Below, piece after piece: positions 44,835-53,566 of a stretch of 55,601 nt of DNA (position 1 is the first letter of the stretch; each line of letters opens with the position of its first letter). Both the position numbers and the translations under genes were made by a program. The notes under the pieces were generated by a model. The model was not told the origin of the DNA and searched no databases. It saw nothing but the letters and a program-made list of their open reading frames with translations. The stretch lies in contig NZ_LFNG01000014.1 of assembly GCF_001045435.1 (NCBI RefSeq), positions 1 through 55,601 on the forward strand. Reading direction: 5' to 3'. The DNA comes from Chryseobacterium koreense CCUG 49689 (GTDB taxonomy: Bacteria > Bacteroidota > Bacteroidia > Flavobacteriales > Weeksellaceae).

Positions 44835-44842
44835 TAAATTCG
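44835..44842 (+). promoter_or_regulatory. -7-like element of glnS
   Basis: TAAATTCG (one mismatch to TAnnTTTG) ends 19 bp before the ATG at 44862. Confidence 0.4.
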
Positions 44843-44861
44843 CACTCTACAATTCTAAACA

Positions 44862-46535
44862 ATGGAAGAAGAAAAAAAAGCACTCAACTTTATTGAGCAG
44901 ATCATAGAAGAAGATCTCGCAAAAGGATTAGGAAAAGACCAATTGCGATTCCGTTTTCCACCTGAACCGAATGGATATCTTCATGTGGGTCACACCAAAG
45001 CAATCTGCATCAATTTTGGCCTGGGTGAAAAATATGGAGCACCCGTAAATCTTCGTTTTGATGACACCAATCCTGAAAAAGAAGAACAGGAATTTGTGGA
45101 TTCCATCAAGGCAGATATCGATTGGCTTGGCTTTAAATATGACCAAGAACTTTACGCATCCGATTATTTTGACCAACTCTACGATTGGGCGGTCCAAATG
45201 ATCAAGGAAGGGAAAGCTTATGTGGACGAACAATCTTCCGAAGAAATTACCGCCCAAAGAAAAAACCCTTTCGAAGACGGAATCGAATCACCTTTTAGAA
45301 ACAGACCGATTGAAGAAAGTCTGCAACTATTTGAAAAAATGAAAAACGGAGAATTTGCTGAAGGCACCATGTCGCTTCGTGCAAAAATCGACATGAAATC
45401 TCCCAACATGAATATGCGTGATCCGGTGATGTACCGAATCCTGAAAAGACCACACCACAGAACCGGTGATAAATGGAAAATCTACCCAATGTACGATTGG
45501 GCGCACGGAGAATCCGACTATATCGAGCAAATTTCGCACTCGCTTTGTTCTTTGGAATTTGAAAATCACCGTCCACTTTATGATTGGTATCTGGATCAAA
45601 TTTATGACCCGTCCAAGGTGAGAAACAAGCAAAGGGAATTCGCCAGAATGAATGTGACCTACATGATTACTTCCAAAAGAAAACTGCAGAGACTGGTCGC
45701 AGAAAAAGTAGTGACAGGATGGGACGATCCCAGAATGCCTACCATTTCCGGAATGCGGAGATTAGGTTTTACCCCGATTGCCATTAAGAACTTCATCGAA
45801 AGAGTGGGAGTTGCTAAAAGGGAAAACATGATCGACATACAGCTTTTGGAATTTTTCGTGCGCGAGGATTTGAACAAGATTTCCACCAGAGTGATGGCGG
45901 TGGTTGATCCTGTGAAACTCGTCATCGAAAATTATCCTGAAAATGAAGAAGAATGGCTGGAAACCGAAAACAATCCGGAAGATGAAAATGCAGGAACCCG
46001 AGAAATCCCTTTCAGCAGAGAACTTTACATTGAGCGCGAAGATTTCAAGGAAGAAGCCAATAATAAGTTTTTCCGCTTAAAATTAGGTGGTGAAGTCCGT
46101 TTGAAATCCGCATACATCATCAGAGCTGAAAGAGTGGAAAAAGACGAAAATGGCGAAATCACCACGATTTATGCAACTTATGATCCAAAATCAAAATCCG
46201 GAAGCGGAACCGAGGAAAGCTTAAGGAAAGTAAAGGGCACCCTACATTGGGTTTCTGCAAAACATGCAATTCCGGTGGAGGTGAGAATCTATAACCGGCT
46301 TTTCACCATTCCTGAACCGGATTCGGAAAAGGAAACTGACTTCATGGAATTCCTCAATCCGGAAAGCATGCAGACCGTTCATGGATTTGCTGAACCAAGC
46401 CTTAAAAATGCGGAGATTGGCCATCCTTATCAGTTTCAAAGGATCGGTTATTTCACCAAAGACAGAGATTCCTCTGAGGAGAAATTGGTGTTCAACAGAA
46501 CCGTGACTTTGAAAGACGGCTACAAACCCGAATAA
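44862..46535 (+). CDS. glnS: Glutaminyl-tRNA synthetase
   Basis: This 557-residue class I synthetase charges tRNA-Gln. The HIGH motif appears as PNGYLHVGHTK (about 33-43), and RFDDTNPEKE is typical of the GlnRS/GluRS family. The KMSKS counterpart is MITSKRKL (about 268-275). The C-terminal part is the GlnRS beta-barrel anticodon-binding region, not the helical GluRS one. Length matches GlnRS. A perfect terminator follows. Confidence 0.96.
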   Translation: MEEEKKALNFIEQIIEEDLAKGLGKDQLRFRFPPEPNGYLHVGHTKAICINFGLGEKYGAPVNLRFDDTNPEKEEQEFVDSIKADIDWLGFKYDQELYASDYFDQLYDWAVQMIKEGKAYVDEQSSEEITAQRKNPFEDGIESPFRNRPIEESLQLFEKMKNGEFAEGTMSLRAKIDMKSPNMNMRDPVMYRILKRPHHRTGDKWKIYPMYDWAHGESDYIEQISHSLCSLEFENHRPLYDWYLDQIYDPSKVRNKQREFARMNVTYMITSKRKLQRLVAEKVVTGWDDPRMPTISGMRRLGFTPIAIKNFIERVGVAKRENMIDIQLLEFFVREDLNKISTRVMAVVDPVKLVIENYPENEEEWLETENNPEDENAGTREIPFSRELYIEREDFKEEANNKFFRLKLGGEVRLKSAYIIRAERVEKDENGEITTIYATYDPKSKSGSGTEESLRKVKGTLHWVSAKHAIPVEVRIYNRLFTIPEPDSEKETDFMEFLNPESMQTVHGFAEPSLKNAEIGHPYQFQRIGYFTKDRDSSEEKLVFNRTVTLKDGYKPE

Positions 46536-46555
46536 ATTTTAGACAAGTATTTTAC

Positions 46556-46584
46556 AAAAAACTTCGGACTTCCGAAGTTTTTTT
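46556..46584 (+). terminator. Terminator of glnS
   Basis: AAAAAACTTCGG (46556-46567) pairs perfectly with CCGAAGTTTTTT (46572-46583), followed by more T. Confidence 0.92.
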
Positions 46585-46899
46585 GTCAGATGACATCCCG
46601 AATGAAAATGGCTTCCTTAATCGATTGCAAAAGTTTTCGATAACGTTGTTTAACTGTGATTGAAAATGAGTTCATCTTGTGTATTTATTAGCTATCCCAA
46701 AAATAGGAAACACCCGCCAAACTTACTTTAAACCAATATTAATAACTGATTAAATCTTGTGGATACCGTATTTCAGTCTACAGCAAATTCCTTTTTTGGT
46801 GCGAAAGCATCTTCCATTTCACAAAGCACAGCATTACATTAGAATCATCGGAACTGCTCAAATTCGCTTAAAATAATCTTATAATTTCCCAAAATCTTC
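46585..46899. other. Gene-free stretch between glnS and the thioredoxin-like operon
   Basis: No credible reading frame, RNA gene or hairpin with a T tail was found here. The stretch contains ACCGTATTTCAG (46765-46776), a 12-bp word also present upstream of the cysteine-dioxygenase-family gene. CTGATTAAATCTT, a partial FNR-like half site, lies about 10 bp before it. The right end grades into the promoter of the thioredoxin-like gene. Confidence 0.5.
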
Positions 46900-46928
46900 T
46901 TTGCTCAAATTTTTTATAATTATATTCG
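46900..46928 (+). promoter_or_regulatory. Promoter of the thioredoxin-like operon
   Basis: TTTG (46900-46903), 17 bp, and TATATTCG (46921-46928, one mismatch) resemble the consensus. The preferred ATG is at 46949. Confidence 0.45.
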
Positions 46929-46948
46929 CACAGATTTTTCCTAATGAA

Positions 46949-48121
46949 ATGAAAAAAATCCTGTTATTCCTATTCGTCACTATCTCAATTTCCATTTTTG
47001 CACAAGAGGGCATAAATTTTGAAAAAAGCAGCTTTAAAGATATTTTGGCTAAGGCAAAAACCGAGAAAAAACTGGTTTTTCTGGATGCTTATGCTTCCTG
47101 GTGCGGTCCATGCAAAATGATGGAGAAAAATATTTTCCCGCTCAAATCGGTGCGTGAGTTTTTTAACTCCAATTTCATTAACGCCAGTATCGACATGGAA
47201 AAAGGAGAAGGACGAGACATTGCCAGAAAATACAATATCTACTCCTATCCTACTTACCTTTTTCTGAATGGAGATGGTGAAGTAGTGCTAAAAGATTATG
47301 GCTATAAATCAGAAAATGAATTCCTCGATTTCGCCAAGGAAGCCAATAATCCTAAACTGAAAAATGGTTCTTACAAAGAGCTCTTTGCGAAGGGGGAAAA
47401 AGATCCTGAACTGCTGCTCAATATGATGCGGACCTATTCAGACAGTGATCCCGAATTCGCCAAAAAAGTCTCCGAGCGGTACTTTCAGGGGAAGGAAAAA
47501 CAACCATTAAGCCCGGAAGAAATCCGATTACTTCTATATTATATAAAATCACCGGAAGACCCGAATTACAAGGTTTTTGTTGAAAGAAAAGACGAAATCA
47601 GCCAAATGATCTCTCCTGAAAAATACCGGGAAATTGATTCAAGCCTAAAGATTTCAAAGGCGTTTGAGGCTGCTTTCGATCAGAAAACCGGCACCATCGA
47701 TGAGGAAAAATTCTTTCAGTCCGCCACTCCGTTGGTAGGAAAAACCGAAGCTGAAAATGAACTCAATAGGTTTAAGGTAAATTACTACGCCAATGTGGGG
47801 AATTTTGCCGGATTTGAAAAAGCTGCTCTTGCATATTATTCAGATCCTGAAAAGTTTACGACCGACGAGCTCATCAAAGCAGCCTGGATTTTCAGCGAAC
47901 ACGTCACTGATCCGCAATCTCTGAAAAAAGCGGTGGAATGGGCAGAGAAAGTAAACATGAATGTTCAAAATCCACAAAACACCTATATCCTGGCAAAACT
48001 TTATGCCAAAACCGGTAATAAAGATGGTGCTTTACTGTACGCAAAACTATCAAAGTATCTTGCCGAAAGTCAAGGCCAGGATTCCTCTTTAGCCACGCAA
48101 TTATTAGAAACCCTAAAATAA
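46949..48121 (+). CDS. Exported thioredoxin-fold protein with helical C-terminal domain
   Basis: This 390-residue protein has a signal peptide (MKKILLFLFVTISISIFAQ). A thioredoxin-like domain (about 20-135) follows, with the active-site motif YASWCGPCKMM (about 50-60) and the cis-Pro region YSYPTYLFL. The remaining roughly 250 residues are mostly helical and Glu/Lys-rich, resembling a TPR-like region. It should act as a periplasmic thiol-disulfide protein. The frame is open upstream to a TTG at 46901, but the Lys-rich signal peptide starts at 46949. It is co-transcribed with a DUF3575-like gene 6 nt downstream. Confidence 0.88.
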   Translation: MKKILLFLFVTISISIFAQEGINFEKSSFKDILAKAKTEKKLVFLDAYASWCGPCKMMEKNIFPLKSVREFFNSNFINASIDMEKGEGRDIARKYNIYSYPTYLFLNGDGEVVLKDYGYKSENEFLDFAKEANNPKLKNGSYKELFAKGEKDPELLLNMMRTYSDSDPEFAKKVSERYFQGKEKQPLSPEEIRLLLYYIKSPEDPNYKVFVERKDEISQMISPEKYREIDSSLKISKAFEAAFDQKTGTIDEEKFFQSATPLVGKTEAENELNRFKVNYYANVGNFAGFEKAALAYYSDPEKFTTDELIKAAWIFSEHVTDPQSLKKAVEWAEKVNMNVQNPQNTYILAKLYAKTGNKDGALLYAKLSKYLAESQGQDSSLATQLLETLK

Positions 48122-48127
48122 AATAAC

Positions 48128-48760
48128 TTGAAAAAAATCTTTTTACTCCTTGCTTTTTCGGCATTTGCCTTTCTTAGCGCACAAACCAATGATTCGGTCA
48201 AGACTCCAAAAAAACTTTATGTAAAAGCCAACGCCCTTTTTCTGCCAATCGGAATGCTGAATGCAGGAATTGAGCACCAACTTAGTGAAAAATGGACCCT
48301 ACAGGAAGAAATTTTCATTTCACCATGGGAATCATTCGCAGGAGTTCCTGCGCAAATCTATATGGGTGGAATTGAGGCCAGATTTTATTTCAATAAAGCT
48401 TTTAAACATTTTTATTTGGGAGCAAATTTGCATGTTGCCGCGTTCAAAATGAGGAAGTATAATTATTGGGGTGACGGAGATTATCAATATGGACCGGAAT
48501 ATCCTGTTTACAAATTAAACGACATCTATCAGTCAGGATTTGCAATAATGGGCGGCGCTACAGTGGGTTACCAGTGGCAAATCAATGAAAACTGGAACTT
48601 GGATTTGTTTCTTGGTGGCGGTCATTCAGAAGGGTTTTATCATGGTTATGTAACCAGTACCGGCGAAAGATATGATGTAGATTATGTGGACGGCGCTAAC
48701 AGAAGTGGCGAGTGGATTCCCTATAAAGGCGGTTTAATGATTTCATACAGGTTGAGATAA
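48128..48760 (+). CDS. DUF3575-like outer-membrane beta-barrel protein
   Basis: This 210-residue protein begins at a TTG (48128) with a clear signal peptide (KKIFLLLAFSAFAFLSAQ). The mature part has strands such as YVKANALFLPIGMLNAGIEHQ and a GGIEARFYF block. A further IMGGATVGYQWQINENWNLD segment is typical of DUF3575 outer-membrane proteins. It ends in an aromatic/hydrophobic strand with final YRLR. It lies 6 nt after the thioredoxin-like gene, and its stop overlaps the start of the next small gene. Confidence 0.82.
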   Translation: MKKIFLLLAFSAFAFLSAQTNDSVKTPKKLYVKANALFLPIGMLNAGIEHQLSEKWTLQEEIFISPWESFAGVPAQIYMGGIEARFYFNKAFKHFYLGANLHVAAFKMRKYNYWGDGDYQYGPEYPVYKLNDIYQSGFAIMGGATVGYQWQINENWNLDLFLGGGHSEGFYHGYVTSTGERYDVDYVDGANRSGEWIPYKGGLMISYRLR

Positions 48761-48963
48761 TGAACATTAAAAGCACCAAATTCGTCGTGATCGCAGTGAT
48801 CACCTTTATTATTTTATTCCTGATGAACTACATCGGCAATGATTTACCGGACAAGGTTGAAAGAGCCTTGATGACGGCAGTTGCAGGAGTTGTCGGTTTG
48901 ACAATTGGAATGTGGTTTGTGCACCGGAACTCAAAAGACGATACCCACCACGACTTCGATTAA
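48760..48963 (+). CDS. Small two-helix membrane protein
   Basis: This 67-residue protein has two hydrophobic helices (about 8-25 and 40-56) and a charged, His/Asp-rich tail. The start overlaps the preceding stop (TAATG), so translation is coupled to the DUF3575-like gene. I do not recognise a family. A terminator follows directly, ending the three-gene unit. Confidence 0.75.
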   Translation: MNIKSTKFVVIAVITFIILFLMNYIGNDLPDKVERALMTAVAGVVGLTIGMWFVHRNSKDDTHHDFD

Positions 48964-48976
48964 AAAAATTTCAGAT

Positions 48977-49006
48977 AAAAGCAGCTTCCTTTGAAGCTGT
49001 TTTTTT
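48977..49006 (+). terminator. Terminator of the thioredoxin-like operon
   Basis: CAGCTTC (48982-48988) pairs with GAAGCTG (48993-48999), flanked by A4 and T7. Confidence 0.88.
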
Positions 49007-49075
49007 ATCACGCACACTTGAAACTTTCGCCATTAAACTTCTTTGTTGCGGTCTTCCGACTTCTAACTAATTTCG

Positions 49076-49083
49076 TAATTTTG
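49076..49083 (+). promoter_or_regulatory. -7 element of dusB placed 4 nt before the ATG
   Basis: TAATTTTG matches the consensus; CGCC separates it from the ATG at 49088, so the transcript should start at or next to the start codon. No TTTG at the usual -33 distance. Confidence 0.6.
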
Positions 49084-49087
49084 CGCC

Positions 49088-50080
49088 ATGATAAAAATCG
49101 GCAACATAACGCTTCCAGACTTCCCGCTTCTGCTCGCTCCGATGGAGGATGTTTCTGATCCGCCATTCCGAAGACTCTGCAAAATGCACGGAGCAGATCT
49201 CATGTATTCTGAATTCATCTCTTCGGAAGGACTGATTCGCGACGCCATGAAAAGCCGAAAAAAACTGGATATCTTCGATTATGAAAGACCCGTGGGAATC
49301 CAAATTTTTGGCGGTGATGAAGAAGCAATGGCACTTTCCGCAAAAATCGTGGAAACCGTGAATCCAGATTTGGTGGACATCAATTTCGGTTGCCCGGTAA
49401 AAAAAGTCGTTTGCAAAGGAGCCGGCGCAGGTGTTTTGAAAGATATCGACTTAATGGTCCGACTGACCAAAGCAGTGGTAAATTCCACCCATCTTCCGGT
49501 GACCGTGAAAACCCGTTTAGGTTGGGACACGGAAACCATCAACATCATGGAAGTTGCCGAAAGATTGCAGGAAGTTGGCATAAAAGCATTGACCATTCAC
49601 GCCAGAACCCGATCCCAAATGTACAAAGGTGAAGCCGATTGGGATTATATTTCAAAAGTGAAAAACAATCCGAATATTGAAATTCCAATTTTCGGAAACG
49701 GTGATGTGGATTCTCCCGAAAAAGCTTTAGAATACCGCACAAAATATGATTGCGACGGAATCATGATCGGTCGTGGTGCAATTGGCTATCCGTGGATTTT
49801 TAACGAGATCAAGCATTTTTTTGCGACGGGTGAAAAACTTCCCGAACCGACTATTACACAACGTTTGGAAGCGGTTCGCCAACATGCGGAATGGAGCGCG
49901 GAATGGAAAGGCGAAAGATTGGGGCTGATTGAAATGAGGCAGCATTACAGCAACTATTTCCGGGGAATTCCACATTTCAAGGAATGGCGCATGAAGTTTT
50001 TAGAGGTATTCACTTTGGAAGAAATGGGCGATGTAATTCAACAAGCCAAAACGTTCTATGAGGAAGGAAATTTCGTGTAG
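49088..50080 (+). CDS. dusB: tRNA-dihydrouridine synthase (DusB type)
   Basis: This 330-residue FMN enzyme reduces uridines in the tRNA D loop. Typical blocks are APMEDVSDPPFRRLC (about 17-31), NFGCPVKKVVCKGAGAG with the catalytic Cys, VKTRLGWD, IHARTRSQMYKG, GNGDV and GRGAIGYPWIF. A helical C-terminal tRNA-binding domain follows. Length is normal. It is cytoplasmic and has a near-leaderless promoter. Confidence 0.95.
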   Translation: MIKIGNITLPDFPLLLAPMEDVSDPPFRRLCKMHGADLMYSEFISSEGLIRDAMKSRKKLDIFDYERPVGIQIFGGDEEAMALSAKIVETVNPDLVDINFGCPVKKVVCKGAGAGVLKDIDLMVRLTKAVVNSTHLPVTVKTRLGWDTETINIMEVAERLQEVGIKALTIHARTRSQMYKGEADWDYISKVKNNPNIEIPIFGNGDVDSPEKALEYRTKYDCDGIMIGRGAIGYPWIFNEIKHFFATGEKLPEPTITQRLEAVRQHAEWSAEWKGERLGLIEMRQHYSNYFRGIPHFKEWRMKFLEVFTLEEMGDVIQQAKTFYEEGNFV

Positions 50081-50231
50081 CACTTTTTTAGCGAGCTCCC
50101 TTTTCAGACTCACTTCTTAAAATACCGCAGAATTCTTCTAAACGCTTTCCGAAAGGAATAGTACAAAGTCATTTATTGGCTGCACCGTAACATTTTCATG
50201 AATCCAAGTACTAATATCTAAAAGAATTTTC

Positions 50232-51134
50232 ATGCTCAAAGCAGAACACGTCACCAAAACTTACAACGCCGGAAAAAAACTGGCACTCCATGATTTTTCC
50301 ATTAATGTTCCGGAAGGCAGTATTTATGGGCTTCTTGGTCCAAATGGTGCCGGAAAAACCACATTCATCAGAATTATCAACCAAATTACGCAAGCCGATT
50401 CCGGTGAAGTATTTATCAATAACGAAAAACTAAATCCGGAACACATCAAGCAAATCGGTTATATGCCGGAAGAACGCGGGCTTTACAAAAATATGACTGT
50501 GGGCGATCAGATCCTTTATTTCGGGGAGCTGAAAGGAATGGGAAAAAATGACGCACTGGACCAGGCAAAATACTGGTTCGGGCAACTTCAGATTGACCAG
50601 TGGTGGAAAAAGAAACTCTCTGAACTTTCAAAGGGAATGGCACAGAAAATACAGTTCGTGGTCACCGTTTTGCACCGCCCGAAATTGCTGATTCTGGACG
50701 AGCCGTTTTCAGGTTTTGATCCGGTGAACGCAAATTTGATCAAAGACCAAATCCTAAACCTGAAAAACCAGGGAACCACAATCATCCTTTCCACCCACCG
50801 AATGGAAAGCGTGGAGGAAATGTGCGATTACGTAGCCTTGATCAATAACGCGAAAAAAGTTCTCGATGGGAAAGTCTTCGAAGTGCGTGAAAAATTCAAG
50901 AAGAATATTTTCAAGGTAACCCTTTCAGATGTGGATAATGATCATTTTGAATCTTTCAAAAATCAGTTTCAAATTGAAGACTATTCTATTGAAAACCAAC
51001 TGATTTCATTTGACATCAAAAATGGAGATCACCAAAACCTATTACTGAATGAACTGATGAAAGTAGGGAAAATCAGATCTTTTGATGAGAAAATTCCAAG
51101 CATGAATGAGGTGTTTATTAATGCAGTGCAATAG
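50232..51134 (+). CDS. ABC transporter ATP-binding protein (NatA-like exporter ATPase)
   Basis: This 300-residue ATPase has Walker A GPNGAGKT (about 36-43), a Q-loop region, the signature LSKGM (a variant of LSGGQ, in which Met replaces Gln) and Walker B LLILDEPFSGFDP. A C-terminal extension of about 80 residues is typical of ABC-2 exporters. The permease gene starts 97 nt downstream on the same strand. The substrate is unknown. Confidence 0.93.
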   Translation: MLKAEHVTKTYNAGKKLALHDFSINVPEGSIYGLLGPNGAGKTTFIRIINQITQADSGEVFINNEKLNPEHIKQIGYMPEERGLYKNMTVGDQILYFGELKGMGKNDALDQAKYWFGQLQIDQWWKKKLSELSKGMAQKIQFVVTVLHRPKLLILDEPFSGFDPVNANLIKDQILNLKNQGTTIILSTHRMESVEEMCDYVALINNAKKVLDGKVFEVREKFKKNIFKVTLSDVDNDHFESFKNQFQIEDYSIENQLISFDIKNGDHQNLLLNELMKVGKIRSFDEKIPSMNEVFINAVQ

Positions 51135-51231
51135 GTAGTTTTTCTTTAGAAATTGAAATCCAAAGATTATCTTCGGATGAATCCATTGCCTATTTTGAGC
51201 CTCAAACCTTAAACTTTAATCCAAAATTTAG

Positions 51232-52548
51232 ATGAAAAACATATTCCTAATTACAAAACGTGAATATCTAACCCAGGTCAAAAAGAAATCCTTCGTGATT
51301 CTAACGCTTCTCGCGCCCATTTTGATGATTGGTTTCGGTGCTTTGATCGCGTTTATGTTCAAGGCCAACGAAAGTTCAAGTACTTTCAACGTCATTGATA
51401 AAAGCGGGATTTTCGTAGGCCAACTTAAAAATGATAAAAATATCAAGTACGTTTTTGTTCCCCAGGAAAATGAAAGAGCACTCACGGAGACTTTGAAAGA
51501 TATGACCGGAATTGAGGGATTGCTGGTGATTCCGGAATTGAGAAACAACAACTTCGACGAACTTGAAAAAGGAAGCAAACTGCTGATCAACAAAAAGATT
51601 GGTTTCGATACGAAACTGAGCGTCATCGCAGATCTTTCCAGAATCATCAAAAAAGAAAAAATCAAAACCCTCGGAATTTCTGAAAGCCAGATCAAGGATT
51701 TGGATAAAAATTTCGAGCTCTACACCAAAAATATCGTGGATGAAAAAAGTACCGACAACGACCTCTCTTTCGGCGTGAAATCCGGATTGAGCATGGTTTT
51801 GATGTATGCGGTTTTCATGTTCATCATCATTTACGGAGTTCGCGTGATGAGAAGTGTTTTGGAGGAAAAAAACAACCGCGTGGTGGAAATCATCATTTCC
51901 TCGGTGAAACCATTTGAACTGATGATGGGCAAAATTTTGGGCGTTACTTTGGTCGCTTTAACCCAATTTTCAATTTGGATCACGATGGCTGTACTTGGCG
52001 CAATCACTTTGAACACTGGTTTTTCAGCCATGCAAAATCAAATTCCCGGCGGCGAACAATCTGCAGAAATGATCCAGAAATTCGACTTTAAACAAATGGC
52101 GGGCGAAGTTTCCCACATTCTTTTGGACATGAATTTCCCGCTGATTATCTTCGTATTCATCGTTTTCTTTTTGCTGGGATATATTTTTTACAGCTCCATG
52201 TATGCCGCGATCGGTTCCGCTGTGGATAACGAAACTGAAACACAACAGTTCACCTTATTCGCCATCATTCCTTTAATGCTAGGAATGTACGGAAGTTTCA
52301 CCATCATGAATAATCCTGAAGGTCCGCTTGGTTTTTGGCTGTCCATCATTCCGTTCACTTCGCCGGTTGCCATGATTGCCAGAATTCCATTTGGTGTGCC
52401 TTTATGGGAAATCGCACTTTCCATGATATTGCTGATTGTTTCAACATTGCTCATGATCTACATCGCCGCAAAAGTCTATCGCGTGGGAATTCTCATGTAT
52501 GGAAACAAAGCGAGCATGAAGGAGCTTTGGAAATGGATTCGGAGTTGA
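51232..52548 (+). CDS. ABC-2 type transporter permease (NatB-like)
   Basis: This 438-residue protein has one N-terminal membrane helix after TKREYLTQVKKKSF, a large extracytoplasmic domain (about 45-180) and five or six more helices in the C-terminal half. The motif VLEEKNNRVVEIIISSVKP is characteristic of NatB/YhaP-type ABC-2 permeases. It works with the ATPase encoded just upstream. A terminator follows at 52563-52591. Confidence 0.92.
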   Translation: MKNIFLITKREYLTQVKKKSFVILTLLAPILMIGFGALIAFMFKANESSSTFNVIDKSGIFVGQLKNDKNIKYVFVPQENERALTETLKDMTGIEGLLVIPELRNNNFDELEKGSKLLINKKIGFDTKLSVIADLSRIIKKEKIKTLGISESQIKDLDKNFELYTKNIVDEKSTDNDLSFGVKSGLSMVLMYAVFMFIIIYGVRVMRSVLEEKNNRVVEIIISSVKPFELMMGKILGVTLVALTQFSIWITMAVLGAITLNTGFSAMQNQIPGGEQSAEMIQKFDFKQMAGEVSHILLDMNFPLIIFVFIVFFLLGYIFYSSMYAAIGSAVDNETETQQFTLFAIIPLMLGMYGSFTIMNNPEGPLGFWLSIIPFTSPVAMIARIPFGVPLWEIALSMILLIVSTLLMIYIAAKVYRVGILMYGNKASMKELWKWIRS

Positions 52549-52562
52549 AAAGAAAATGCAAC

Positions 52563-52591
52563 AAAAAACTTTCGTCATCGGAAGTTTTTTT
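52563..52591 (+). terminator. Terminator of the ABC exporter genes
   Basis: AAAAAACTTTCG (52563-52574) pairs with CGGAAGTTTTTT (52579-52590, one T-G pair) around TCAT, followed by T. Confidence 0.88.
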
Positions 52592-52701
52592 AATTTTGAT
52601 GACTTATGGTCTTCATTTCGTCATTAAAGACTGATTGGACCGAAAAATGAATAAATATTTGAAATTCCTTTTCCACTGTCGCAAATTCTCGGAATAACCA
52701 T

Positions 52702-52709
52702 TATTTTTG
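52702..52709 (+). promoter_or_regulatory. -7 promoter element of the flavin reductase-like gene
   Basis: TATTTTTG matches the consensus 31 bp before the ATG at 52741. Confidence 0.45.
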
Positions 52710-52740
52710 TCGGAAAGTAAATCCTATTTTAAGCAATTCA

Positions 52741-53565
52741 ATGAAAACGATTTCTCCAAAGGAATTAAATAACCTTCAACTTCAAACGCTTTTGCAGACA
52801 GCGATTGCACCGCGTCCTATCGCATTGGCTTCCACGGTTGATCAAAACGGCTTCATTAATCTGAGTCCGTTCAGTTTCTTCAATATGTTCAGCAGCAATC
52901 CGCCCATCGTGATTTTTTCACCGGCGAGAAGAGTTCGTGACAATACGACGAAACATACTTTAGAAAATGTTTTGGAGGTTCCGGAAGTGGTGATTGGAAT
53001 CGTGAATTTCAAAATCGTACAGCAGATTTCACTGGCATCCACGGAATATGAGAAAGAGGTAAATGAGTTCGTGAAATCCGGATTGACGATGAAAGATGCC
53101 GATTTGGTGAAACCTAAACTCATCGAAGACTGTCCGGTGAATTTGGAATGTAAAGTTTTAGAAATCAAACATTTGGGAACTGAAGGCGGTGCCGGTAATT
53201 TAGTCATCTGCGAGATCATCAAAATCCATGTTCGTGAAGAATATTTGAATGATTCCGGAAACTTAGACCAAAAGAAACTCGATTTGGTCGCAAGATTAGG
53301 CGGAAACTGGTATTCCCGAAATAATGAAAACAACCTTTTTGAAGTTCCAAAACCTTTGGTAACGAAAGGAATCGGTTTCGATCTGCTGCCGGATGAAATC
53401 AAATTCAGCAAAGTCTTTACCGGAAACGATTTGGGAATGTTGGCTAATGTAGAGGAATTGCCGGCTGCAAATTTTCATTCCGAAAAGGAAAAACATTTGG
53501 AGGCACAGCAACATCTTCAGGAAAGCCGAATTGAAGAAGCGTGGAAAGTTTTGGTTAAAAATTAG
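52741..53565 (+). CDS. Flavin reductase-like (FMN-binding split barrel) family protein
   Basis: This 274-residue protein has the flavin reductase-like domain from the N-terminus: AIAPRPIALASTVD (21-34), FINLSPFSFFNMFSSNPP, and HTLENV. The C-terminal region beyond about 200 is charged and helical. Family members bind FMN or FAD and reduce flavin for partner oxygenases or act on unknown substrates. It is cytoplasmic. It is convergent with the hydrolase gene, with a single base between stops. Confidence 0.88.
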   Translation: MKTISPKELNNLQLQTLLQTAIAPRPIALASTVDQNGFINLSPFSFFNMFSSNPPIVIFSPARRVRDNTTKHTLENVLEVPEVVIGIVNFKIVQQISLASTEYEKEVNEFVKSGLTMKDADLVKPKLIEDCPVNLECKVLEIKHLGTEGGAGNLVICEIIKIHVREEYLNDSGNLDQKKLDLVARLGGNWYSRNNENNLFEVPKPLVTKGIGFDLLPDEIKFSKVFTGNDLGMLANVEELPAANFHSEKEKHLEAQQHLQESRIEEAWKVLVKN

Positions 53566-53566
53566 A

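Noticed and set aside
51228..51695. A 155-codon hydrophobic minus-strand frame
   Set aside because: Antisense to the ABC permease; the hydrophobicity mirrors a Lys/Glu-rich sense strand.
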